A stretch of DNA of 42,790 nucleotides from Burkholderiales bacterium (GCA_026417035.1 JAOAEA010000033.1:1-42790), one strand, 5' to 3'; counted from the first letter of the stretch, positions 16,133 through 24,089 are shown. A program made the numbers and translations. The notes: generated by a model from the sequence alone, not told the origin.

Positions 16133-18169
16133 TCATTTGGCCGGCGCAGCAGGCCGGCAGGCCGGGTCGCCCGGAACCGTGGCGCAGATCGTCGGGTTCG
16201 GCGTGACGACGGCGAACACCGGGTTGAACTCCACGAGCATGCCGAGGAGCTCCTGCACCCTGGCGCCGTTGCCCTGGATCCTGACCTCGCCGGCTTTCGC
16301 TGCGTCGACGAACGTCTTCTGCCGCAGCGTGATCTGGTCGAGCGTCGCGCGGTTGAGCGTCACGGTGGCGTCGGCGTCGGGCGCCTGCTTGCCCATCACG
16401 TGGGTGAGCGCGGAGTTCTCGAGGTTCATGCGCACCTGCTGGTTGGTGTCCGGGAACACCCAGTTGATGACCATGCGCTTGCCCTCGGCCTTCGCCGGGT
16501 CGAGCCGCACCGCGAGGAAATCGAAGAAGAGCGACAGCGGGATCGCCCGGATGACGTCGGGGCTCACCGTCGAGACGGCGGGCACCTTCGGCGGGCCGGT
16601 GCGCAGCTCCTTCGCCGCCATCAGATACGCGTTGCGCCAGGTGCCCGCTTCGCTCTGGTAGCCGAGCTGCTCCAGGGCGTCCGCGGCGAGCGCGCGCGCC
16701 TGCATGTTCGCCGGGTCGGCGAACACGACCTGGTTCATCACCTCGGCGACCCACCGGAAGTTGCCGCTGCGGAAATCGGCGCGCGCGCGGTCGATCACGG
16801 CGCTCGCGCCGCCCATGTACTCGACGTAGCGCTTGGCCGACTCCGCGGGCGGCAGTGGGTTCAGCGTTGCGGGATTCGCGTCGTACCAGCCGAGGTACTT
16901 CTGGTACACCCCCTTCGCGTTGTGCGCGAGCGTGCCGTAGTACCCGCGCGCTGACCATTCGTTCTCCAGGCTCGCCGGCAGCCGGATCAGCTCCGAGATC
17001 TCGCGCGGGGTGTAGCCCTGGTTGAGCAGCCGCACCGACTGGTCGTGGATGTACTTGTAGAGGTCGCGCTGCTTCGCGAGCATCTCGTTGACGCTCGCCT
17101 GGCCCCACCTCGGCCAGTGGTGCTGCGCGATCATCACGTCGGTCCTGTCGCCGAAGAGGTCGCGCGCCTGCTCGATGTACGCCGACCAGGCGACGGCGTC
17201 GCGGATCTCCGCGCCGCGGATCGTGTACAGGTTGTGCATGTTGTGGGTGACGTTCTCCGCGATGTTCAGCATGCGGAACTGCGGGAAGTAGATGTTCATC
17301 TCCGCCGGGGCCTCGGTGCCGGGCGTGAGCTGGAACACCATTTCGACGCCGTCCACCACGCGCTTGTCGGAGGCCCGCTCGATGATGTCGGTGGGCGCGA
17401 TCAGCGAGATCGTGCCCACCGAGACGGTGCGGCCCAGCCCGGTGTCGACCTGGCCCTTCTCCCCGCGCGGGAGCTCGGGGCCGAATTGGAACTGCGCGCG
17501 GCGGCTCATCGCGTTCCCGGCGATCACGTTCTCCGAGACGGCGTACTCCATGAAGCCGTGCGGCGCGAGGATCTTCACCTTGCCCGACTTGACGTCGGCC
17601 TCGTCGACGATGCCGCGCACGCCGCCGAAGTGGTCCACGTGGCTGTGCGTGTACACCACCGCGACCACCGGCTTCTTCGGGCGGTGCTGCCCATAGAGCT
17701 CGAGACCCGCCCTGGCGACCTCGGTGGAGATGAGCGGGTCGATCACGATGAGGCCGGTGTCGCCCTCGATGATGGTCATGTTCGAGAGGTCGAATCCGCG
17801 CACCTGGTAGACGCGCTCGGTGACCTTGAAGAGGCCGTGGAACTGGTTGAGCTGCGCCTGGCGCCAGAGGCTCGGGTTCACCGTGTCGGGCACGCGGTCG
17901 CTCTCGAGGAACCGGTAGCCCGCGAGGCTCCAGATCACCCGGCCGTTGGCCGCCTTGACCTCGGCGTTGGGGATGGTCGCGATGAACCCGCGGCGGGCGT
18001 CCTCGAAGTCCTGCCGGTTCGCGAAGGGAAGCGTCTTCGCCACCGCAGCATTGGCTGCCAGGGTCGCGGGGTGCGCGTCCTTGGGCGTGAGATCGGGCGT
18101 GGTCGTGGCGCAGCCGGCCACGGCGGCCGCGGCCGCGAGGGCCAGCAGGCCCGGAGCGGATCGGTTCAT
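16133..18169 (-). CDS. Metallo-beta-lactamase-fold alkylsulfatase-like lipoprotein (SdsA1/BDS1 family)
   Basis: 678 residues from ATG 18169, preceded by AGGAGGAGGGG. A lipoprotein signal ends at AVAGC with lipid-anchored Cys20. The dimetal motif THSHVDH is at 174-180 within VVYTHSHVDHFGG. The later AENVTHNMHNLYTIRG and QHHWPRWG segments supply further metal ligands as in SdsA1. An alkylsulfatase dimerisation region and a SCP2-like C-terminal domain (about 540-660) complete the SdsA1 layout. These enzymes split primary alkyl sulfates such as dodecyl sulfate into alcohol and sulfate. Most homologues are periplasmic; the lipobox predicts membrane anchoring here. It ends a minus-strand string behind MaoC (70-bp gap). 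Confidence 0.9.
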   Translation of the reverse strand: MNRSAPGLLALAAAAAVAGCATTTPDLTPKDAHPATLAANAAVAKTLPFANRQDFEDARRGFIATIPNAEVKAANGRVIWSLAGYRFLESDRVPDTVNPSLWRQAQLNQFHGLFKVTERVYQVRGFDLSNMTIIEGDTGLIVIDPLISTEVARAGLELYGQHRPKKPVVAVVYTHSHVDHFGGVRGIVDEADVKSGKVKILAPHGFMEYAVSENVIAGNAMSRRAQFQFGPELPRGEKGQVDTGLGRTVSVGTISLIAPTDIIERASDKRVVDGVEMVFQLTPGTEAPAEMNIYFPQFRMLNIAENVTHNMHNLYTIRGAEIRDAVAWSAYIEQARDLFGDRTDVMIAQHHWPRWGQASVNEMLAKQRDLYKYIHDQSVRLLNQGYTPREISELIRLPASLENEWSARGYYGTLAHNAKGVYQKYLGWYDANPATLNPLPPAESAKRYVEYMGGASAVIDRARADFRSGNFRWVAEVMNQVVFADPANMQARALAADALEQLGYQSEAGTWRNAYLMAAKELRTGPPKVPAVSTVSPDVIRAIPLSLFFDFLAVRLDPAKAEGKRMVINWVFPDTNQQVRMNLENSALTHVMGKQAPDADATVTLNRATLDQITLRQKTFVDAAKAGEVRIQGNGARVQELLGMLVEFNPVFAVVTPNPTICATVPGDPACRPAAPAK

Positions 18170-18239
18170 GGGCTTTCCCCTCCTCCTGGTCGGTCGGGAC
18201 GAATCGGGGCGCGATTCTGGGGCGCTTGCCCCCGGCGCG

Positions 18240-18743
18240 CTATCCATTTTTCTGCACGCCCGGCGGCGCCGGGCTGCGGTCCGCGAGGATCAGCGCCAGC
18301 GTCTCGGCGACCAGCGCGGGCCGCGCCTCGCCCTCGATCTCGAGCGTGTTCTTCAGCCTGACGAGGATCCGCCCGCCGCGCTGCGGCTCGACCGCCACGA
18401 GCTCGACGCGGTTGCGCACGCGCGCGCCGGCCCTCACCGGCGTCATGAAGCGGGCCCGGTCGATGCCGTAGTTGAGGGCCGTCGCGGCGTCCGGCGGCAG
18501 CACGCCGATCTCGATCGCGAGCGACGCGAGCAGCGACAGCGACAGGTAGCCGTGCGCGATCGGGCCGCCGAACGGGCTCTCGCGCCGCGCCCGCGCCACG
18601 TCGACGTGGATCCAGTTTCGGTCGCCGGTGCATTCGGCGAACGCGTCGATGCGGTCCTGGCCGACGACGACCCAGCCCGAGACGCCGAGCTCCCTGCCGA
18701 CGAAGTCGGGGAGCGTCGCGACGCTGTAGCCCGGGATCGCCAT
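18240..18743 (-). CDS. MaoC-like (R)-specific enoyl-CoA hydratase / dehydratase
   Basis: 167 residues from ATG 18743. A single hotdog fold is indicated by the hydratase-2 motif DRNWIHVDVARARRESPFGG, with Asp and His as the catalytic pair, followed by PIAHGYLSLSLL. Family members hydrate trans-2-enoyl-CoA to (R)-3-hydroxyacyl-CoA, linking beta-oxidation intermediates to polyhydroxyalkanoate or to catabolism. It lies 23 bp downstream of the acyl-CoA dehydrogenase whose product would be its substrate, so the two probably act in sequence. Confidence 0.92.
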   Translation of the reverse strand: MAIPGYSVATLPDFVGRELGVSGWVVVGQDRIDAFAECTGDRNWIHVDVARARRESPFGGPIAHGYLSLSLLASLAIEIGVLPPDAATALNYGIDRARFMTPVRAGARVRNRVELVAVEPQRGGRILVRLKNTLEIEGEARPALVAETLALILADRSPAPPGVQKNG

Positions 18744-18766
18744 CGCCTCGCCTCGCGGCACGCCGG

Positions 18767-19903
18767 CTAGAGCGTGCGCGCGATGATCTCCTTCATGATC
18801 TCGTTGGTGCCGCCGTAGATGCGCTGCACGCGCGCGTCGGCCCACGCGCGCGCGATCGGGTATTCCCACATGTAGCCGTAGCCGCCGTGGAGCTGCAGGC
18901 AGGCATCCATGACCTTGCCCTGCAGCTCGGTGGTCCAGTACTTCGCCATCGCCGCGGTCGGCGCGTCGAGCCTGCCCGCGACGAGGAGCTCCATGCAGCG
19001 GTCGACGAACACGCGCGCCACCTGCACCTCGGTCTTGAGCTCCGCGAGCGTGAAGCGCGTGTTCTGGAAGCCGATGATCGGCGATCCGAACGCGTGGCGC
19101 TCGCGCGTGTAGCCGATCGTCTGCTCGAGCGCCGCCTCGCAGGCGGCGACCGCGAGGATCGCGATCTGCATCCGCTCCCAGGCGAGCTCCTGCATGAGGT
19201 AGACGAAGCCCTCGCCCGGACGGCCGAGCAGGTTGCCCGCGGGCACGCGCACCCCGTCGAAAAAGAGCTCCGCCGTGTCCTGCGCCTTGAGCCCGGCCTT
19301 CTTGAGCCGCCTGCCCTTGGTGAAGCCGGGCATGCCGGTGTCGACCACGAAGAGGCTCGTGCCCTTCGCGCCGCGCGCCGGGTCGGTCTTGGCGACCACG
19401 ATCACGAGGTCGCAGTGCCAGCCGTTGGTGATGAAGGTCTTGGAGCCGTTCAGCACCCAGACGTCCCCGTCGCGCACGGCGGTCGCGCGGATCCCCTGGA
19501 GGTCGGAACCCGCGGCCGGCTCGCTCATCGCGATCGCGCCGATCGTCTCGCCGCGCGCCATCGCGGGGAGATAGCGTTCCTTGAGCGCGTCGTTGCCGTA
19601 GGCGAGGAGGTAGGGCGCGACAATGTCCGAGTGCAGCCCGAAGCCGAGGCCGGTGAATCCGCTGCGGCCGATCTCCTCGAAGACCACCGCGCTGTAGAGG
19701 CGGTCCACGCCCGCCCCGCCGTAGCGCTCCGGCATCGTCGGGCAGAGGAAACCGAGCGCGCCGGCCTTGCGCCACACCGCACGGTCGACGTAGCCCTGGT
19801 CCTCCCACGCGTCGTAGTGCGGCCGCACCGCCTCCTCGAGGAAGCGGCGGAAGGAAGCGCGGAAGAGCTCGTGCTCGGAGGTGAAGAGGGTGCGTTCGAT
19901 CAT
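18767..19903 (-). CDS. Acyl-CoA dehydrogenase
   Basis: 378 residues from ATG 19903. It shows AIAMSEPAAGSDLQGIRATA and WVLNGSKTFITNG, the two acyl-CoA dehydrogenase signatures around the FAD site, and LQLHGGYGYMWEYPIARAW near the C terminus. The C-terminal loop reads RIYGGTNEIMKEI. Because the glutamate of the medium-chain-type YEGT is absent, the catalytic base is probably the one on the preceding helix, as in isovaleryl/long-chain types. It makes trans-2-enoyl-CoA and reduces ETF. It lies between the alarmone hydrolase (45 bp upstream) and MaoC. The chain length accepted is unknown. Confidence 0.93.
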   Translation of the reverse strand: MIERTLFTSEHELFRASFRRFLEEAVRPHYDAWEDQGYVDRAVWRKAGALGFLCPTMPERYGGAGVDRLYSAVVFEEIGRSGFTGLGFGLHSDIVAPYLLAYGNDALKERYLPAMARGETIGAIAMSEPAAGSDLQGIRATAVRDGDVWVLNGSKTFITNGWHCDLVIVVAKTDPARGAKGTSLFVVDTGMPGFTKGRRLKKAGLKAQDTAELFFDGVRVPAGNLLGRPGEGFVYLMQELAWERMQIAILAVAACEAALEQTIGYTRERHAFGSPIIGFQNTRFTLAELKTEVQVARVFVDRCMELLVAGRLDAPTAAMAKYWTTELQGKVMDACLQLHGGYGYMWEYPIARAWADARVQRIYGGTNEIMKEIIARTL

Positions 19904-19948
19904 GGTCGGCTCGTCATGGAAACCGGCGGCGCGCACGCGCCGCGCCGC

Positions 19949-20485
19949 TCAGGGCCGCGCGGCATACGCGCGGTCGAAGAGCGCCTCGAGCACGGGGTGC
20001 GCACCGCGCAGCCCGTCGATGACCCGCTTCGCCCAGTCGAAATACTCGCGCCGGCGGTCGAGCGTCCAGCCGTGCGGCGGGTGCGCCGCCACGTCCCGGA
20101 GGTTGGTGATCTTGTCGGCGAGCTTCACGATGCGCGCCGCCGGCGAGAGGTGCGGGGCGTGCTCGATCTGCAGCCGCTTGCGCTCCTCCTTGGGCAGGTC
20201 CTTGTCGTCGGTGACCTCCTCGACGATGCGCCGCACACGCGGCCCGAAGGCCGCCTCGAGCTCTGCGGCGGTGGTCATGGTGTCCTCGATCGTGTCGTGC
20301 AGGAGCGCCGCCGCGATCACCTCGGGGTCGGTGACGCCCGCTTCGTTCACGAGCACGTCGACCAGGGCGATCGGATGGTTGATGTAGGGCGATGCGGCGG
20401 GATCCTTGCGCCGCTGGTTGCGGTGCTTGGCCGCCGCGAACGCGAGCGCGCGCACGACGAGCCCGAACTCTGCGGGAGCGAGCAT
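19949..20485 (-). CDS. MESH1-like HD-domain small alarmone hydrolase ((p)ppGpp 3'-pyrophosphohydrolase)
   Basis: 178 residues from ATG 20485, the same length as animal MESH1/HDDC3. The HD-fold metal ligands are visible: His37 in SPYINHPI, His63-Asp64 in LLHDTIED, and Asp124 in VKLADKITNLRD. Glu67/Asp68 match the RelA/SpoT hydrolase pair. EEVTDDKDLPKEERKRLQ is also strongly MESH1-like. There is no synthetase, TGS or ACT domain. Predicted reaction: removal of the 3'-pyrophosphate from ppGpp; the animal homologue also dephosphorylates NADPH. The start lies 2 bp after the stop of the upstream lipoprotein gene, so the two are coupled. Confidence 0.88.
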   Translation of the reverse strand: MLAPAEFGLVVRALAFAAAKHRNQRRKDPAASPYINHPIALVDVLVNEAGVTDPEVIAAALLHDTIEDTMTTAAELEAAFGPRVRRIVEEVTDDKDLPKEERKRLQIEHAPHLSPAARIVKLADKITNLRDVAAHPPHGWTLDRRREYFDWAKRVIDGLRGAHPVLEALFDRAYAARP

Positions 20486-20487
20486 CG

Positions 20488-21273
20488 CTACCGGGTGGCC
20501 CCGTCGAGGAAGCGCGCGATGTCCGCCGCGAGCTGCCGCTCCTTGCCGGTGTAGGACGCGCTCGCGCCCGCGACGCGCAGCTGGTAGGACTTCGGCGTGG
20601 TGCGCAGGAGCGCCGCGCGCACCGGCGCGCCGTTCACGACCTCGCCGCTGTCGCTCTCCGCGTAGATGTCGAGCGTGGGCAGGCGGATGCCGCCGGTGCG
20701 CCCGAACTCGCCCGTGGCGATGGAGACCGGCACCCAGGCGAACATCGGGTTGTCGCCGACGAAGTTGACGTAGAACTCGGCCATGCGCGCGCCGGTCCCG
20801 TAGCCGATCAGCGCGATGCGGGAATAGCCCTTCGCTTGCAGGTATTTCACGGCGACGCCGATGCGGTCGCCAGCGTCCTCGAACAGGAACTCGTATTCCT
20901 TCGGCTGGGCGCTCGCGCCGAGCACCGGCTGCTGGATGGAGAGCGTGGTGTAGCCGCGCTCGGGCAACGCCGTGCGCAGCCGGCCGACGACGCCCGCGTC
21001 GGGTCCGAGGCCCTTGTCGTTCAGCAGGATCACCGCGCCGGCAGGCTTGGGCGCTTCGGTGAGGATGCCGATGAAGGACTCGCGCCCGATGGTGCGGATC
21101 TTCATCTCGGTCTTGAGCGTCACCACCTCGCCCGACCGCAGGCCCGCCTTGGTCTGCGCGGCGAGCTCGTTCTCGCGGGACGTGTCGGTGGTGTAGAGCC
21201 CGACCTCGGCGCATCCTGCGGCGGCGGCGAGCAGCGTGGTCGCGAGGATGCGGGTGAGCGTGCGTTGCGCCAT
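20488..21273 (-). CDS. DUF3530-like lipoprotein with degenerate alpha/beta-hydrolase fold
   Basis: 261 residues from ATG 21273. A lipoprotein signal ends LLAAAAGC (Cys about residue 21). The mature part resembles alpha/beta-hydrolase-fold proteins: AVILLNDKGLGPDAG after the first strands, then the expected nucleophile elbow reading IGYGTGARMAEFYV, where the Ser of G-x-S-x-G is replaced by Gly. It is therefore unlikely to be a classical serine hydrolase, as in other DUF3530-type proteins. The role is unknown; an envelope-localised binding or scaffold function is conceivable. It heads the minus-strand string with the alarmone hydrolase. A TAGAAT -10-like box lies 86 bp upstream. Confidence 0.75.
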   Translation of the reverse strand: MAQRTLTRILATTLLAAAAGCAEVGLYTTDTSRENELAAQTKAGLRSGEVVTLKTEMKIRTIGRESFIGILTEAPKPAGAVILLNDKGLGPDAGVVGRLRTALPERGYTTLSIQQPVLGASAQPKEYEFLFEDAGDRIGVAVKYLQAKGYSRIALIGYGTGARMAEFYVNFVGDNPMFAWVPVSIATGEFGRTGGIRLPTLDIYAESDSGEVVNGAPVRAALLRTTPKSYQLRVAGASASYTGKERQLAADIARFLDGATR

Positions 21274-21358
21274 GGGCGGCGAGCCTTTCGAGTGCGTCGC
21301 GGGGCGCGGCGCGCGCTCCCCGCGCGGTTCGGACCGGCCTGCTACGATTCGGGCCGGT

Positions 21359-21364
21359 ATTCTA
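21359..21364 (-). promoter_or_regulatory. -10-like box TAGAAT upstream of the lipoprotein-alarmone hydrolase operon
   Basis: On the minus strand GGCGTAGAATA (21368-21358) contains TAGAAT, 5 of 6 matches to the sigma-70 -10 box. The identical 11-mer stands immediately before the kinase-fold gene at 25425. No good -35 is visible. Confidence 0.3.
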
Positions 21365-21402
21365 CGCCGCCCGCGCCCCGCGGACCCGCGCCGCACCGCG
21401 CC

Positions 21403-22908
21403 ATGAACGCCTACGCTTTCTTTACCCGCGGCCTCGCCGCGCGACCGCAGGCGCCGTTTCTCGAAACCGGGAACGGCAGGGTCTACACCTACGCGGACCT
21501 CGACCGGGAAACGGCGCGCGCCGCCTCGTTCCTGACCGGCCTCGGGCTCGCGAAGGGCGACCGCGTCGCCGCGCAGGTGGACAAGTCGCCGCAGGCGCTG
21601 TTCCTCTACCTCGGCGCGCTGCGCGCCGGGCTCGCCTTCCTGCCGCTCAACACCGCCTATCAGCGCGGGGAGCTCGCCTACTTCTTGAACGACGCCGAGC
21701 CGCGCGTGGTCGTGTGCCGGCCCGAGATGCGCTCGACCTTCGCCGACCTCGGCTGCGCATCGGGCAAGGCGCACCTCTTCACCCTCGACGAGCACGGCGG
21801 CGGATCGTTCGCCGAGGGGCTCGCGGGCGCAGCCGACCGGTTCGAAACGGTGCCGATGGCCGACGGCGACCTCGCCGTCATCATCTATACCTCGGGCACC
21901 ACCGGCCGCTCGAAGGGTGCCATGGTGACCCACGGCAACATCGCCTCGAACGGCGCGGTGCTCGCCGATTGCTGGCGCTTCACCGGGCGCGACGTGCTGC
22001 TGCACGTGCTGCCGGTGTTCCACGTGCACGGCCTCTTCGTCGCGATCCATCCGGTCCTGCTCGCCGGGGCGAAGCTCCTCTTCCACGCGAAGTTCGACGC
22101 CGGGGCTGCGATCGCCGCGCTGCCGCGCGCGACGGTGATGATGGGCGTGCCGACTTACTACGTGCGGCTCCTCGCCGAGCCCGCGTTCACCCGCGAGCTC
22201 GTCGCGCACATGCGCCTCTTCGTCTCCGGGTCGGCGCCGCTCGCGCTCGACACCTTCGCCGGGTTCCGCGAGCGCACCGGGCACACGATCCTTGAGCGCT
22301 ACGGCATGTCGGAGGCCGGGATGATCACGTCGAACCCGTACGACGGCGAGCGCCGCGGCGGCACCGTCGGCTTCCCGCTGCCGGGCATCTCGGTGCGCGT
22401 TCGCGACGGCGAACGCGAGTGCGCGCCCGGCGAGCCGGGCGGCATCGAGATCAAGGGACCGAACGTGTTCGCGGGCTACTGGCGCATGCCGGAGAAGACC
22501 CGCGAAGAGTTCACGGCCGACGGCTGGTTCCGCACCGGCGACGTCGGCCAGTGGAGCGCGGACGGCTACCTCTCGATCGTGGGGCGCGCGAAGGACCTCA
22601 TCATCTCCGGCGGTTACAACGTCTATCCGAAGGAGATCGAGCTCGTGATCGACGCGATCCCCGGCGTCGCCGAGTCGGCGGTGGTCGGCGTCCCGCACCC
22701 GGACTTCGGCGAGGCGGTGACCGCCTTCGTCGTGCCCACCGCGGGCGGGGCGCTCGACGAGGCCGGCATCATCGCGCAGCTGAAGTCGCAGATCGCGAAC
22801 TACAAGGTGCCCAAGCGGGTGCTGTTGGTGGACGAGCTGCCGCGGAACGCGATGGGTAAAGTGCAGAAGAACGTGCTGCGCGAGCGGGCGGCGCAGGACG
22901 TTCCCTGA
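21403..22908 (+). CDS. matB: Malonyl-CoA synthetase (MatB-like acyl-CoA ligase)
   Basis: 501 residues from ATG 21403, the usual MatB length. It has the AMP-binding P-loop YTSGTTGRSKGAMVTHGN, the MatB-like GVPTYYVRLL and RYGMSEAGMITSNPYDGER regions, the hinge RTGDVGQWSADGYL, and the catalytic lysine in PRNAMGKVQKN. It activates malonate (or methylmalonate) with ATP and CoA in the cytosol. It is divergent from the lipoprotein operon and has no decarboxylase or transporter next to it. The final 33 bp of coding sequence are duplicated 90 bp downstream. A generic medium-chain acyl-CoA ligase is the alternative, but the TSNPYDGER signature favours MatB. Confidence 0.85.
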   Translation: MNAYAFFTRGLAARPQAPFLETGNGRVYTYADLDRETARAASFLTGLGLAKGDRVAAQVDKSPQALFLYLGALRAGLAFLPLNTAYQRGELAYFLNDAEPRVVVCRPEMRSTFADLGCASGKAHLFTLDEHGGGSFAEGLAGAADRFETVPMADGDLAVIIYTSGTTGRSKGAMVTHGNIASNGAVLADCWRFTGRDVLLHVLPVFHVHGLFVAIHPVLLAGAKLLFHAKFDAGAAIAALPRATVMMGVPTYYVRLLAEPAFTRELVAHMRLFVSGSAPLALDTFAGFRERTGHTILERYGMSEAGMITSNPYDGERRGGTVGFPLPGISVRVRDGERECAPGEPGGIEIKGPNVFAGYWRMPEKTREEFTADGWFRTGDVGQWSADGYLSIVGRAKDLIISGGYNVYPKEIELVIDAIPGVAESAVVGVPHPDFGEAVTAFVVPTAGGALDEAGIIAQLKSQIANYKVPKRVLLVDELPRNAMGKVQKNVLRERAAQDVP

Positions 22909-22986
22909 CTCGGGGGATTGGCAAGGGGGTGTGCCCCCTTGCTCGTCCCGCGTCAGAAGAACGTGCTGCGCGAGCGGGCGGCGCAG
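22864..22986 (+). repeat. Direct duplication of the matB 3' end
   Basis: The 33-mer at 22864-22896, starting CAGAAGAACGTGCTGCGCGA and encoding QKNVLRERAAQ, is repeated exactly at 22954-22986, offset by 90 bp. The second copy lies outside the gene and runs directly into repeat copy C. The 57 bp between the copies contain the matB stop and a perfect hairpin. Confidence 0.9.
22921..22942 (+). terminator. Terminator-like hairpin after matB
   Basis: GCAAGGGGG (22921-22929) pairs perfectly with CCCCCTTGC (22934-22942) around a TGTG loop, 12 bp after the matB stop. The following bases TCGTCCCG do not form a T-tract, so it would be an unconventional intrinsic terminator or a 3'-end stabiliser. Confidence 0.6.
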
Positions 22987-22990
22987 TCAC

Positions 22991-23161
22991 TGAACGGCTC
23001 GGCGCAGAGGACGCAGACGGACGCAGAGTGAGACGCTCAGGGAAGCGGCGAGCGCACGTGTCCCACGCCCAGCTGGGGCGGGGCTCGGGGTCCGATCGCC
23101 GGCGGCAGACGGTTCTCTGCGGCCCTCCGCGCCCTCCGCGTCCTCTGCGGTGAAGGCTTTT
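22991..23161. repeat. CGCAGAG-family intergenic element, copy C
   Basis: Left arm 22991-23030 (GGCGCAGAGGACGCAGACGG then ACGCAGAGTG); right arm 23111-23161 (TTCTCTGCGGCCCTCCGCGC then CCTCCGCGTCCTCTGCGG). The arms are imperfectly complementary with ~80 bp between. It abuts the duplicated matB tail on the left and nnrU on the right. No gene is seen in this gap. Confidence 0.75.
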
Positions 23162-23185
23162 TGACCGGAATCGAGGAGAAACGCG

Positions 23186-23875
23186 ATGCAATGGCTCATC
23201 CTCGGCATGCTCGGCTTCGTCGGCGGCCACTTCTTCCTGTCCTGGCCGCCCGTGCGCGGCAAGATCGTCGGGGCGATCGGCGAACCGGCCTTCGCGATCG
23301 TCTACTCGGCGTTCGCGGCGGTGTGCCTCGTCGCCGCCGTGCACGGCTATCGCGAGTCGCCGCCGTACCTCCTCTGGAACCTCGGCATCGCCGGCCGCTG
23401 GGTGCCGGTGCTGGTGATGCCGGTCGCGCTCGTGCTCGCCGTCCTCGGCTTGACGACCCGGAGCGCCACCGCGGTCGGCGGCGACAGGGTGCTGGCGCAG
23501 GGGCTCGCGCCGCGCGGCATCTTCACCGTCACGCGGCACCCGTTCCTGTGGGGCGTCGGGCTCTGGGCGCTCGCGCACCTCGCGCCGAATGGCGACGTGC
23601 CCTCGCTCGTTCTCTTCGGCGGCTTCGCCGTGCTCGCCTTCGGGGGGATGGCCGCCATCGACCACAAGCGCGCAGTGAAGTCGGGAGCGGCCTGGCGGAA
23701 GTACGCCGCCGACACTTCGCTCGTCCCCTTCGGCGCCGCCGCGCGCGGCCGCACGATCGACTGGGGCGGGATCGGCTGGGTCCGGCCCGTGGCCGCGCTG
23801 GTGCTCTACCTCGCGCTTTTCCACGGCCACCGGTGGCTCTTCGGCGTCTCGGCACTGCCGAATCCCGCGGGCTGA
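23186..23875 (+). CDS. nnrU: NnrU-family integral membrane protein
   Basis: 229 residues from ATG 23186 with GAGGAGAAA upstream. Five or six hydrophobic segments are visible, e.g. 1-17, 32-50, 67-86, 107-125, 135-155 and 200-218. The NnrU-type FTVTRHPFLWGVGLWALAHL motif is shared with the isoprenylcysteine methyltransferase-like membrane fold. NnrU was linked to nitric oxide metabolism in Rhodobacter, and it is widespread beyond denitrifiers; its biochemical role is unknown. No nir/nor genes are near. The gene is bracketed on both sides by members of the same repeat family, suggesting it moved or was shuffled as a unit. Confidence 0.85.
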   Translation: MQWLILGMLGFVGGHFFLSWPPVRGKIVGAIGEPAFAIVYSAFAAVCLVAAVHGYRESPPYLLWNLGIAGRWVPVLVMPVALVLAVLGLTTRSATAVGGDRVLAQGLAPRGIFTVTRHPFLWGVGLWALAHLAPNGDVPSLVLFGGFAVLAFGGMAAIDHKRAVKSGAAWRKYAADTSLVPFGAAARGRTIDWGGIGWVRPVAALVLYLALFHGHRWLFGVSALPNPAG

Positions 23876-23898
23876 GCAAGCGGGCCGCCTGTCTCGAG

Positions 23899-24070
23899 TT
23901 TCGACGCAGAGCGCGCGGAGGACGACGCAGAGGAACGCAGAGTGACGAGTCCGGAAAAGGCCCGGGCGCTTGTGTCCCGCGGCCCGTGCGGGCGCGGAGC
24001 GACGCCCAATGGTTGGCGGGAAGCGGGCCTCCGCGGCCCTCTGCGTCCGCCGCATCCTCTGCGTTGAAGC
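23899..24070. repeat. CGCAGAG-family intergenic element, copy D
   Basis: Left arm 23899-23944 (TCGACGCAGAGCGCGCGGAG then GACGACGCAGAGGAACGCAG); right arm 24028-24070 (CCGCGGCCCTCTGCGTCCGC then CGCATCCTCTGCGTTGAAGC). It fills most of the 214-bp gap between the convergent nnrU and methyltransferase genes. Its inverted arms could fold into a long imperfect hairpin and act as a bidirectional terminator. Confidence 0.75.
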
Positions 24071-24089
24071 CGCCGCGGATCGGAAAGCG

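Noticed and set aside
18767-19903. Loss of the catalytic glutamate in the acyl-CoA dehydrogenase (IYGGT rather than IYEGT)
   Set aside because: Many active dehydrogenases carry the base on another helix and have YGGTNEIMK here; not evidence of inactivation.
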